Shown: piece after piece, positions 7,349 through 16,188 of the stretch
How positions within the stretch are numbered: the stretch's first letter is position 1
Layout of the letters: each line of letters begins with the position of its first letter
Assembly (NCBI GenBank): GCA_002067405.1
Contig: MVRP01000031.1
Coordinates: forward strand, 1-31,474
Reading direction: 5' to 3'
Source of the DNA: Syntrophorhabdaceae bacterium PtaU1.Bin034
GTDB taxonomy: Bacteria; Desulfobacterota_G; Syntrophorhabdia; Syntrophorhabdales; WCHB1-27
DNA: 31,474 bases
Program-made: the position numbers and the translations under genes
The notes under the pieces: generated by a model
Database searches by the model: none
Told to the model about the DNA's origin: nothing
What the model saw: only the letters and a program-made list of their open reading frames with translations

Positions 7349-10333
7349 TCAAACACCTATATGATCCCTGGCAGGCGGAAGAAGAGGGTGTTCGTCTTCC
7401 TCTTCCGCGTCGAACAGAAACCCTTTCTCCCGGAACAGGGCTAAGCAGGTGGCGACCACGTCAGGATGGTACAGGGAGCCCTTGTTCCTTTCTATTTCGT
7501 CAAGTGCAGAACCGATGCCGAAAGCGGAACGGTAGGGACGATGGGAAGCCATGGCCTCGACCACATCGGCGACGGCCATTATCTGGGCCTCAAGGAGTAT
7601 CTCCCCGTTTCTGAGGCCCTGCGGGTAGCCGGAGCCGTCTAGCCTCTCGTGGTGCTGGAGAACAGCTTCAGCGATCGGGTAGGGCAGGTCCGCCACCTTC
7701 AGTATGTCATAACCCGTCCGGGGATGCATCCGTATGAACTCCATTTCGACATCACTCAGACTCGTCGGCTTCGCCAGCATCTCCGCCGGGACCGAAATCT
7801 TGCCGATGTCGTGGATATTAGCCGCCATCCCGACGGCGTCGACCGCATCGCCGGGAAGCCCCATCCCCCGGGCAATGAAGCGGGCAAGCTTCGACACCCT
7901 TCGCTGGTGCCCCGCCGTGTAGGGGTCTCTCGTCTCCAGCATTATCGATATGACCTCGATGGTTGCAGCGAGGCTTCTCCGGAGTTTCTCCGTGGTTGCC
8001 TTCCGTTCCTCCTCCATGGCTTTGCGCGCACTGATGTCACGGACGATCAGACTTGCTTTCTGCTGGCCGTCGCTGTCTGTGAAGACGGTTGACGTCAGAT
8101 CGACAGGGAATCTCTCGCCGCTGGCCCGGATCATGGTGAGTTCGGAACTCGCCCTGCCGGTCATGGCGCGGTCCTCCAGTCCGGCGTGAAGGCGCGGGGC
8201 GCTCGTATCCACGACCCCGTCGTGCCCGATGCTCCGCAGGTCGTCGACCGATCTGCCGAGCATCTCGCAGGCGGCCCGGTTGGCGTCAAGAATGGAGCCG
8301 TCGGGCATGGTCAGGAAAATGGCATCTCGGGAATGCTCGAAGAGGGACCGGTACCTCTCCTCGCTCTCGCGCAGGGCCGTTTCTGCCTTCTTGCGCTCCG
8401 TGATGTCCTCCACGATGCCCTCGTAACAGGCGACGGTCCCGTTCTCTCGACGGACAACCTGCACGTTCATGGAGATCCATACCCTGCTTCCGTTTTTGCG
8501 ATACAACTGTGCCTCAAATCCCGTTATCCTGTCGGTTGTCTCAAGGAGCTTCTTGTAGCTCTCCCGGTCTTGCGGGTTGACGTAAAGCTGCTTGCCGATG
8601 CTGGTGACGGTGTTTATCATCTCCTCCGGAGAGTCGAAGCCGAGTATCCTTGCCAGTGCCGGGTTGACCCTGAGGTATCTTCCCTCCGGCAGGCTCTGGA
8701 AGATGCCGACCATCGCGTTGTCGTATATGCTGCGGTAGGCCTCTTCGCTCCTGCGAAGCTCTGCCTGCGCCTTTACGCGCTCGGTTATGTCCCGTGCAGC
8801 CGCAATGATGCATCCGCGGCCGTTCAGGACAGCGTAGGTGCTCCTGATCTCGGCAGCGAACATGGTTCCGTCTTGCTTCCTGTGATAGCGAAGGGGAACG
8901 GCGGGTTCCTTTAGCTCTATCGACCTAGCCGTTTCTTCCGGTTCGGCGGAGAGATCGACGATCCTTCTCTGCAGCAGCTCCTCCTTGGAGTATCCGTACA
9001 GGGACAGGGCGGAGCTGTTGGCATCGAGTATCCGGCCCGTCTCGTTGTCTGCAAGGTAGATCGCGTCGGATTCGAGTTCGAAGAGCTGGCGGTACTTTTC
9101 CTCACTTTCAGCCATGGCCAGCTCCGTCCTCTTGCGCTCGGAGATGTCGAGGCCGACACCGAGGAGATGAATCTTGTCGTCAAGAACAATCCTCTTGCCG
9201 GTGAAGACGTAGGGCACCGGGCTTCCATCCTTGAGGATCAACTCCGCCTCAACGGTGACTTCGTTTCCTTCGAAGCATTCCCGTATCCGCTCCTCCACGC
9301 GCTCGCGCCCCTCGCCCCTGAAGAAATCAAAGGGTTTCATCCGGGACAGCTCTTCTGAGGAATAGCCGGAAACTCCTTCAAGGTTCATGTTCCATCTTAC
9401 ATAGTTCAGTTCGGCGTCGAAGAGATAGAAGATCCCCGGGAGGCTCTCTATGATGGAGTCGGAGATCCTCTTCTCGAGGATGAGGTTCTTCTCCGCGAGT
9501 TTCCGTTTTGTTATGTCCTCCACCGTTCCCTCGTAGAAGACGGTGCGACCTCGGGTGTCCTTGACGGCACGGGCACTTAAGGAAACCCATATGTGGGTCT
9601 TGTCCTTCCGTGTCACCCTGACCTCGAAATTGTCGACCATTCCGTACTCTTCCACCAGTCTCTCGAACCGCTCGCGGTCTCCGGGCTCGGCGTAGAGCTG
9701 CGCGCCGATATCGGAAACCTCGGTCATGAACTCCTTCTCCGATGAGTACCCCAGCATCCGCAGGCACGCAGGGTTTGCCATGAGGGGTCTTCCATCCCCT
9801 GTCGTTTGAAAAACCCCCTCGACGGCATTCTCGAAGATCGAGCGGTACTTCAATTCGGCGCGAAGCAAGGCGGCTTTCATGTCTTTCAGTACGGTCGTGT
9901 CCTGCATGATTTCGGACATACCGACGATCTGCCTTTTTCTGTTGAGAATGGGAGAAAGGGAGACAATGGCCGGAAAAACAGTGCCGTTCTTTCGAAGGCG
10001 TACTGTGTGAAAGTTTGGAACGGGCTGCCCCGACAGGACTTTTTCGCGCAGACTTTGAGATTCTTGGCGACGATCAGGGGGAGCAAGCGTGGACACATGG
10101 CGCCCGAAGGCTTCGTCGGAAGAATATCCGAACATCCTTGCCGCCGCTTTGTTCCAGCTCACGATCAAACCGCTAACACTCACGCCCAGGATTGCGCTCT
10201 CGGATGATTCCACCATAGAAGCCAGGAGAGAATTTCTCTGATAAAGATTGTCTCTTTTCAAGGATGATTGTCGCAGGTTTGTGACTTCGTCACGCAAGCG
10301 CTCAATCTCATTGATCAGTTCGCTCTTTTTCAT
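7349..10333 (-). CDS. Six-PAS HD-GYP protein
   Basis: A 994-residue cytoplasmic protein without receiver or membrane segments. A short N-terminal coiled coil (1-32) is followed by six PAS/PAC units at about 35-150, 160-280, 288-403, 411-520, 530-650 and 658-775, and a C-terminal HD-GYP domain (785-975) with H809, HD at 841-842, H870, HH at 894-895 and GYP at 902-904. All catalytic ligands are present, so c-di-GMP phosphodiesterase activity controlled by redox, gas or small-molecule PAS ligands is predicted. PAS5 resembles PAS2 (YRSI..NA..G.FQ; DR near the end), suggesting internal duplication. The first three PAS units match those of the 750-residue paralog across the intergenic region in the same order. 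It is the first gene of the operon. AAGGA precedes ATG 10333 at unusually short spacing. Confidence 0.93.
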   Translation of the reverse strand: MKKSELINEIERLRDEVTNLRQSSLKRDNLYQRNSLLASMVESSESAILGVSVSGLIVSWNKAAARMFGYSSDEAFGRHVSTLAPPDRRQESQSLREKVLSGQPVPNFHTVRLRKNGTVFPAIVSLSPILNRKRQIVGMSEIMQDTTVLKDMKAALLRAELKYRSIFENAVEGVFQTTGDGRPLMANPACLRMLGYSSEKEFMTEVSDIGAQLYAEPGDRERFERLVEEYGMVDNFEVRVTRKDKTHIWVSLSARAVKDTRGRTVFYEGTVEDITKRKLAEKNLILEKRISDSIIESLPGIFYLFDAELNYVRWNMNLEGVSGYSSEELSRMKPFDFFRGEGRERVEERIRECFEGNEVTVEAELILKDGSPVPYVFTGKRIVLDDKIHLLGVGLDISERKRTELAMAESEEKYRQLFELESDAIYLADNETGRILDANSSALSLYGYSKEELLQRRIVDLSAEPEETARSIELKEPAVPLRYHRKQDGTMFAAEIRSTYAVLNGRGCIIAAARDITERVKAQAELRRSEEAYRSIYDNAMVGIFQSLPEGRYLRVNPALARILGFDSPEEMINTVTSIGKQLYVNPQDRESYKKLLETTDRITGFEAQLYRKNGSRVWISMNVQVVRRENGTVACYEGIVEDITERKKAETALRESEERYRSLFEHSRDAIFLTMPDGSILDANRAACEMLGRSVDDLRSIGHDGVVDTSAPRLHAGLEDRAMTGRASSELTMIRASGERFPVDLTSTVFTDSDGQQKASLIVRDISARKAMEEERKATTEKLRRSLAATIEVISIMLETRDPYTAGHQRRVSKLARFIARGMGLPGDAVDAVGMAANIHDIGKISVPAEMLAKPTSLSDVEMEFIRMHPRTGYDILKVADLPYPIAEAVLQHHERLDGSGYPQGLRNGEILLEAQIMAVADVVEAMASHRPYRSAFGIGSALDEIERNKGSLYHPDVVATCLALFREKGFLFDAEEEDEHPLLPPARDHIGV

Positions 10334-10849
10334 GTCCTTGAGATTAGTGTATTTTTCACGTTCCCCATCCGATCATGTGGTATCTCAATCTGCGCGCGGT
10401 CGGCACCCCCGAGAGCGCTACCGCGCTAAGGCTTCGTTTCCATTGTCTTCGATAAAGAACTGCGATGGATCTCCTTATGTGTTCACTAGGATGTATGCGG
10501 TCTCATGTTATGCACGGTTGAGCCAAACGGATTAGTCATTGCATATTAATTACAAATAATGATTACGGATGTCAAGAGCTAGTGAGCGAAAGAGCTATAT
10601 GTAGTTACAAGACTGGTTGAAATGGACTGAAATAAATCTGAAATAGAATATCGCAGTTCGCTATTTCTCGTTCCTGAATGATACTCTACGGGCCGAAGTT
10701 AAATCCCTGCACATTCGGGTTGTGAAGGGCGATCTATCTACAAATGGCCAATATTGCAATGGTTATCTGCGGCCAGGTCTTGTTGAAAACTGCGAAAGAA
10801 AGCGGAAATAAGAGTGAAAGAAATGTGAGACAAATCTGAATTAGCACTC

Positions 10850-11003
10850 GGGTTTTGAGTCACCCCCTTTTTTTTGTTTTCTGTCACACTCCAGTGGGAT
10901 TAGTCCAACTGGATAATTGGGGTATAGTGACCGCAAGTTCTCCAAATTGCGGGAGAAGCCATGCTCTTCCGGAGACCTTCGCGTGGTCGTCTAACTCTAG
11001 AGG
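10850..11003 (+). repeat. Dispersed repeat, left module, copy 2
   Basis: Starts with GGGTTTTGAGTCACCC and continues in register with the copy at 30199-30350, roughly 70% identical by eye with small gaps. Shared landmarks are ACTCCA.TGG, a GGGAGAA.CCATG segment and the exact 17-mer ACCTTCGCGTGGTCGTC near the end. No right module is found downstream of this copy. Confidence 0.65.
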
Positions 11004-11053
11004 TTCCCCTTCGGGACCCGAAACCTAAAGAGGACGGGGAGAACGAAACCCTG

Positions 11054-11127
11054 TAACGGTAAAAAAGGGACATTTTATTCCGGCAAAAAGGGGACAAAGA
11101 AGAACGGTGTTGTCACCTTTCTTTTTT
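11054..11127. mobile_element. Possible insertion-sequence end remnant
   Basis: The motif AAAAGGGACATTTTATTCC followed by GGCAAAAAGGGGACA resembles the repeated GGGACA-type boxes at the ends of IS21-like insertion sequences. No transposase gene is present. An imperfect stem (11096-11104 with 11119-11127, inner GGTG/CACC) with T residues on the plus strand follows directly and could terminate transcription. The link to IS21 is from memory of such ends and is weak. Confidence 0.3.
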
Positions 11128-11605
11128 TTACCATAGAGCATGATGCACCTCTCCTCGTTCCTGAAAAGGATGGGAAGGATCTCGCATCTGAACAGGCGTG
11201 CCCACTAGGACTCGAGATGTCTGCGCAGGGAGGGAGACGTCCGTGTCTCTATACTGAAGAGTCTCTGCCGAAGTATGTTTCTATACATATGCTACTATTG
11301 AAGTATCCATAAGGTAACGCAAAATAAGCCGTTGTTTGGGAGTTGCCTCTCAGGGACCAATTGCAAAATGCGGTGCATAAACGCTTTGCCGATGGCCATG
11401 GACATCCTAACGTCCTCCTAACGCTGAGTTTATTTGAAAGCCCATGCTTCTCCACAAGATTATTATGTGGTGATGAAGGAGAGAATGACTCTTTCTGAAA
11501 AGCCAATTGATTCTTCGAGCTTATCTTCGACATAGAAGCCAGCTTTGATGAATCGTGAGAATAGACCATTGCCACGAATTTGAACAACTGTGTAGGGGTA
11601 AAATC

Positions 11606-11660
11606 GATTTACGTAAATCAATTCTACATCTTGCAAGAGTTTTTTTAAAAGTATTACAAT
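11606..11660 (+). promoter_or_regulatory. Predicted promoter with upstream palindrome
   Basis: TTGCAA (11631-11636) and TACAAT (11655-11660) are separated by 18 bp, a plausible sigma-70 promoter 54 bp before the ATG at 11715. A perfect 14-bp palindrome GATTTACGTAAATC (11606-11619) lies 11 bp upstream of the -35 box and could be an operator, though about two such palindromes are expected by chance in a window this size. Confidence 0.4.
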
Positions 11661-11714
11661 CGCTGACAGATTATTGATCGGTTCGTCTTAACGCAGTAGG
11701 GGGCTTGAAAAGAC

Positions 11715-13967
11715 ATGATTAAAAAAAACCAAAATAGTATGAAGAAGAAGGACCTGATACGAGAGGTCGATCAACTGCGCAATCGTGTTATCGAGCTAGA
11801 GGAATGGTGTATTGAAAGAGACAATCTAAATCAAAAGAACTCGCTCTTAGCGAGTATTGTCGAGTCATCAAACGACGCGATCATCGGTTTAACGGTAAGC
11901 GGCGTGGTTATGAGCTGGAACAAGGGTGCAGAGAAAATATACGGATATACTTCTATGGAAGCGTTCGGATGCAAAGCGTCCGTGTTTGCCCCTCCTGAGG
12001 GGCATCACGAGATTCTGGATATACAAGAAAAAACCATGTCAGGTCTGCGCATCAGTTATTTCGAGACGGTTCACCTTAAGAAAGACGGGACTACATTCCC
12101 CGTCGTTCTCTCTGTTTCTCCCATCCTCAACAGTAAAGGGGAGGTCGTCGGTATGTCTTTGATATCAAGGGACATTACCAGACAAAAACAGATGGAAACC
12201 AATTTGCGTCAGAGCGAAGAGAAATACCGCTCTATTTTCGAAAACATTGTTGTGGGCATTTTCCAGACCACACCCGAAGGGCGGCACCTGAGCGTAAATC
12301 CTGCTTATCTAAGAATGTTCGGGTATTCATCGGGTGAAGAACTGAGGACGGAGGCTAGTAGTATTGAAAAACTTTACTCTAACAAGGATGATATTAAAAG
12401 CCTCAAGACATTACTGGATAGTCAGGGCGTGGTCGAAGGATTTGAGCTAGAGGGAGTCAAAAAGGACAAGACCCGCATATGGGTTTCCTTAAGTGTCCGT
12501 GCCTCAAAAGATGCATACGGTGCCGCACTCTTATTTGATGGAATTGTAGAGGATATCACTAGGCGCAAACAGGCAGAGAAAAGTTTTGTCCTGGAGAAGA
12601 AAATCTCCGATTTGATAATAGACAGCCTGCCGGGTGTTTTTTATCTTTTCGACGATGAGCAAAACTACATAAGATGGAATAAGGACTTTGAAAGGGTTTC
12701 GGGTTATTCCGGGCGAGAGGTGCACCGTATGGATCCGCTTGACTTTATCAAAAGTGAAGATAAAGAAGCTGTCAGGGAGGCTATCCGGGAGTGTTTGGAA
12801 AAGGGCGATGCGACTCTTGAGGCACAGTTGCTGACAAAGGACGGACGGACAATACCACACGTGTTTACGGGCAGAAGGATTATTATCAATAATAGACCGT
12901 ACCTCGTGGGAATGGGTATAGATATCACCGAGCGCAAAAATGCGGAAGAGAGACTGCAGATGGTTCAATCACAGCAAAAAGCGCTTCTTGACAACAACCC
13001 TGATATTGCATGGTTGAAAGATAAAGAAGGTAGATTTATTGCTGTCAACGAACCTTTCTCAAAGGCTTGCGGGGTTAAGCGCGGAGATCTGGTCGGCAAA
13101 ACAGACCTTGACATCTGGCCCGCAGTACTCGCCGAAAGCTACAGGATAGACGATCAAAAGGTTATTGAAACAGGGGAGCAAAAACGCGTAGAAGAACCTT
13201 TAGCAGACAGTAACGGAATAATAAAGTGGATAGAGACCATAAAGACACCCGTTTGGGATGGACAGGGAAACATTGCGGGAACAACAGGCATTGCCCGGGA
13301 TATTACGGACCGCAAGAAGGCCGAGGATGAACTGAGAGCCTCATCGGAGAGGCTCAGAAAGAGCTTTAGCGGCACCATCAAGGTTATATCGAAAATGCTG
13401 GAGACTAGGGATCCATACACCGCTGGTCACCAGAGGCGGGTATCGCGACTGGCACGCTCAATAGCCCAGAAGATGGAGCTTCCCGGAGATGTGATCGACG
13501 CTATCAGGATGGCAGGCAGCATCCATGACATTGGAAAGATATCCATTCCTGCCGGGATACTTAGCAGACCAAGCGGGTTAAGCGATACAGAGATGAAACT
13601 CTTGAAGACCCACCCTCAGACGGGATATGAAATCTTGAGAGTGGTCGAACTGCCTCCCCCGATCGCCGAGATCGTCTTTCAGCACCACGAACGGCTCGAC
13701 GGCTCCGGCTACCCCCGCGGACTGAGTGGTAGCGAGATTCTCCTTGAGGCGCAGATCTTGGCGGTCGCCGATGTCGTTGAGGCAATGTCATCCCATCGTC
13801 CGTACCGACCGGCGCTAGGTCTGGATGTCGCACTGGAGGAGATCGAGAAAGGGAAAAGCATCCTCTATAACGCAAAGGTTGTCGAGATATGCCTAAAACT
13901 ATTCAGGGAGGGAGGCTTCAGCTTTGAACTTGACTGCCCCCTTAATGAGGAAACTATCCCTACATGA
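11715..13967 (+). CDS. Four-PAS HD-GYP protein
   Basis: A 750-residue cytoplasmic protein. A coiled coil (about 8-40) leads into four PAS/PAC units (45-160, 168-288, 296-412, 420-535) and an HD-GYP domain (547-740) with H572, HD at 604-605, H633, HH at 657-658 and GYP at 665-667. All metal ligands are intact, so cyclic dinucleotide hydrolysis is predicted. The coiled coil and first three PAS units align in order with the 994-residue protein on the opposite strand; PAS4 is of a different type (WLKDKEGRFIAVN, DIWP) usually linked to ligand sensing. AGTAGGGGG lies 11 bases before ATG 11715; a second ATG at codon 9, where the paralog starts, has no Shine-Dalgarno. The stop overlaps the next gene's ATG (ATGA), indicating coupled translation. 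Base composition is more AT-rich than the minus-strand paralog. Confidence 0.93.
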   Translation: MIKKNQNSMKKKDLIREVDQLRNRVIELEEWCIERDNLNQKNSLLASIVESSNDAIIGLTVSGVVMSWNKGAEKIYGYTSMEAFGCKASVFAPPEGHHEILDIQEKTMSGLRISYFETVHLKKDGTTFPVVLSVSPILNSKGEVVGMSLISRDITRQKQMETNLRQSEEKYRSIFENIVVGIFQTTPEGRHLSVNPAYLRMFGYSSGEELRTEASSIEKLYSNKDDIKSLKTLLDSQGVVEGFELEGVKKDKTRIWVSLSVRASKDAYGAALLFDGIVEDITRRKQAEKSFVLEKKISDLIIDSLPGVFYLFDDEQNYIRWNKDFERVSGYSGREVHRMDPLDFIKSEDKEAVREAIRECLEKGDATLEAQLLTKDGRTIPHVFTGRRIIINNRPYLVGMGIDITERKNAEERLQMVQSQQKALLDNNPDIAWLKDKEGRFIAVNEPFSKACGVKRGDLVGKTDLDIWPAVLAESYRIDDQKVIETGEQKRVEEPLADSNGIIKWIETIKTPVWDGQGNIAGTTGIARDITDRKKAEDELRASSERLRKSFSGTIKVISKMLETRDPYTAGHQRRVSRLARSIAQKMELPGDVIDAIRMAGSIHDIGKISIPAGILSRPSGLSDTEMKLLKTHPQTGYEILRVVELPPPIAEIVFQHHERLDGSGYPRGLSGSEILLEAQILAVADVVEAMSSHRPYRPALGLDVALEEIEKGKSILYNAKVVEICLKLFREGGFSFELDCPLNEETIPT

Positions 13968-16054
13968 ATCGCAAGAATAGATCTCACTATTCGTTGATCC
14001 TGGTGACGATCGTTATCGGGATTCTTCTGTCAATCCATACATTTCTTGTATCGAGAAACCGGGATCACGACAGAATAGGGGAATATTTTAAGGATAGGGC
14101 ACAGCATCATTATGATTCACTAAGAATGGAGATTGAACTCAATCTCCATTCCATTGAATCATTGGGTGCGTTGTATGCCAGCAATCGAGTTGTCACCCGG
14201 GACATATTTAGAGTTTTTGCCGGGGAGCTTCTGGCCCGCTACCCAAGCATCCAGGGGCTCGAATGGATACCAAGAATTCTAGATGCACAAAGACCTTTCT
14301 ATGAACAACTGGCTAAAAGGGAAGGCTTCCCTCTTTTTCGCATCACTGAGCGTGATACTCACAAGAATTTAGTAACAGCTGCCAGGCGCGATGAATACTT
14401 CCCTGTGTATTTTGTGGAACCGTTTGATGGTAACGAAGTTGCTTTAGGTTTTGACCTTGCATCCAACCCCAAGCGAAGAACGGCGCTCGAAGCCGCGCGT
14501 GACACAGGCAATATGGTTGCTTCCCAAAGGCTGTCACTTGTTCAGGAGACAGCCGGCGAATACGGTTTCGTTGTGTTTTTGCCTGTGTATAAAAAGGGTT
14601 TGCGCTCAGACACTTCGGAATCGTATCGTAAGTATCTGCGAGGATTTATCCTCGGTGTCTTTCGTATCGGCGACATAGTGAAAAACGCGTTGGACGATAA
14701 AGTGTGTGCCGGTATCGACTTTAGTATTTACGACATGTCCGCCCCGAAGGAGAATCGGCATCTTTACCTGCATCGGTCACAGCTTTCCCCAAAGAACACT
14801 GCTCAGGAGATTGCAGAAGGTCCATTCTCCAGAGAGTTATTTCGGCAAGATAAAACACTAAATGTTGCAGGACGCGAATGGAAGATCGTGTACACGGCGA
14901 CCCCGGGTTATGCTGCTTTCCGGGGGAGTTGGAGACCTTGGGGGGTTTTTTTTGTCGGACTCGCCTTCACGGGCCTTGGGGCAGGCTTTTTGTGGAGCAA
15001 TCTGCGAAGGATGCAATCATTTGCAGACATGAACACGCTGTTGCTCGCAGAGGTAAAGGAGCGCGAGAGAGCACAAGAGGGATTACATGCAAGCGAGAGG
15101 TTATACCGGACTTTTATAAATGCTACAAATGACCTGGTTTTTCTCAAAGATGAGAAGCTGAGATATGTAATGGTAAACGATGCTTCATTGAAATTCTACA
15201 AAAAAACATTGGATGATGTTCTCGGAAGAACTGTGTTTGAATTCGCGCCTGAAAATGTTGCTGAATCGTGTGGACAGAGCGATATGGCGGCCCTAGAGTC
15301 GGGAACTTTTATTATAACAGAGGAGATTATAGGTGATAGGGTGTACGAAGCGATAAAGTTTCCTGTCCGACTTTCCGGAGATAAAGTAGGTGTTGGTGGA
15401 TATATCCGGGATATTACCGAACGTAAACAAGCCCAAGAAAACATCAAGCAAGCTATGGAAAAGCTCAGGAAAACACTCACCGGCACGATCCAAGCAGTCT
15501 CGCTGATCGTTGAGATGAAGGACCCCTACACTGCGGGGCATCAGAGGAGAGTATCGCGTTTGGCGAGTGCGATTGCTCAGGAGATGGGCCTACCCGCAGA
15601 TGTCATTGATAGTGTCCGTACGGCAGGCGTGTTACATGACATCGGTAAGATATCGGTCCCATCAGAGATCTTGAGCAAGCCAACGCATCTTACCGATATT
15701 GAATTCGAGCTCATTAAGGTTCACGCACGGTCCGGATATAGCATACTCAAAGATGCCGAATTGCCCCACTCTATAGCGAAAATTGTTCTTCAGCACCATG
15801 AAAGACTGGAGGGTTCCGGTTATCCGGATGGCTTGAAAGGGGACGAGATCCTGCTTGAGGCGCGTATCCTGGGCATTGCTGACACAGTAGAAGCCATCGC
15901 CTCCCACCGTCCTTACCGTCCTGGTCATGGAATCAATATAGCCCTTGAAGAGATAGAGAAGAATAAGGGTATACTGTACGACGCCGATGCAGTCGACGCT
16001 TGCTGTAAACTGTTCAGGGAAAAAAGGTTTAGCTTTGAAACAACAGAATCGTAA
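13964..16054 (+). CDS. Membrane CHASE-PAS-HD-GYP protein
   Basis: A 696-residue sensor. Membrane segments at about 11-29 and 324-345 bracket a periplasmic CHASE domain (about 75-300; SIQGLEWIPRI and EYGFVVFLPVY are typical blocks). A PAS domain (378-490) and a cytoplasmic HD-GYP domain (500-692) follow, with H525, HD at 558-559, H587 and HH at 611-612. The signature reads HHERLEGSGYP, with E616 where the usual residue is aspartate, as in the three other HD-GYP proteins here. That is a conservative change of unknown effect. The predicted role is c-di-GMP breakdown in response to an external small molecule; CHASE domains bind ligands such as cytokinin-like or peptide signals in other organisms, but the ligand here is unknown. 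The ATG overlaps the upstream stop by 4 bp. Confidence 0.92.
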   Translation: MNRKNRSHYSLILVTIVIGILLSIHTFLVSRNRDHDRIGEYFKDRAQHHYDSLRMEIELNLHSIESLGALYASNRVVTRDIFRVFAGELLARYPSIQGLEWIPRILDAQRPFYEQLAKREGFPLFRITERDTHKNLVTAARRDEYFPVYFVEPFDGNEVALGFDLASNPKRRTALEAARDTGNMVASQRLSLVQETAGEYGFVVFLPVYKKGLRSDTSESYRKYLRGFILGVFRIGDIVKNALDDKVCAGIDFSIYDMSAPKENRHLYLHRSQLSPKNTAQEIAEGPFSRELFRQDKTLNVAGREWKIVYTATPGYAAFRGSWRPWGVFFVGLAFTGLGAGFLWSNLRRMQSFADMNTLLLAEVKERERAQEGLHASERLYRTFINATNDLVFLKDEKLRYVMVNDASLKFYKKTLDDVLGRTVFEFAPENVAESCGQSDMAALESGTFIITEEIIGDRVYEAIKFPVRLSGDKVGVGGYIRDITERKQAQENIKQAMEKLRKTLTGTIQAVSLIVEMKDPYTAGHQRRVSRLASAIAQEMGLPADVIDSVRTAGVLHDIGKISVPSEILSKPTHLTDIEFELIKVHARSGYSILKDAELPHSIAKIVLQHHERLEGSGYPDGLKGDEILLEARILGIADTVEAIASHRPYRPGHGINIALEEIEKNKGILYDADAVDACCKLFREKRFSFETTES

Positions 16055-16188
16055 GGTCCTTTGTTCCTAAGTGTTACGCACCGTTTTTCAGGATACGGAC
16101 AACATGTGACTTGTTTTAGAAGAAAAGCGCGAGCATAGCTTAAGCTAAGGTAATTCCGTAATTCCTCACAATGGGGGACTGATAGTTC

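Larger units (their letters stand above)
10334..11714. other. 1.4-kb divergent intergenic region without a supported gene
   Basis: This stretch separates the two divergent signalling operons. It holds a left-module repeat copy (10850-11003), a stretch resembling a transposon end (about 11054-11095), an AT-rich imperfect stem-loop followed by T residues (11096-11127), a 14-bp palindrome and a predicted promoter for the plus-strand operon. An open frame at 11249-11587 (minus) shows no recognisable domain and I do not accept it as a gene. The region is clearly AT-richer than the minus-strand operon beside it. Confidence 0.6.

Noticed and set aside
11249..11587. 112-residue open frame on the minus strand in the divergent intergenic region
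   Set aside because: No recognisable domain, no convincing ribosome binding site, serine-rich low-complexity composition, and AT-rich context where chance frames are expected.
16136..16147. 12-bp perfect palindrome TAGCTTAAGCTA upstream of the cyclase gene
   Set aside because: About eight palindromes of this length are expected by chance in a window this size, and no promoter elements line up with it.
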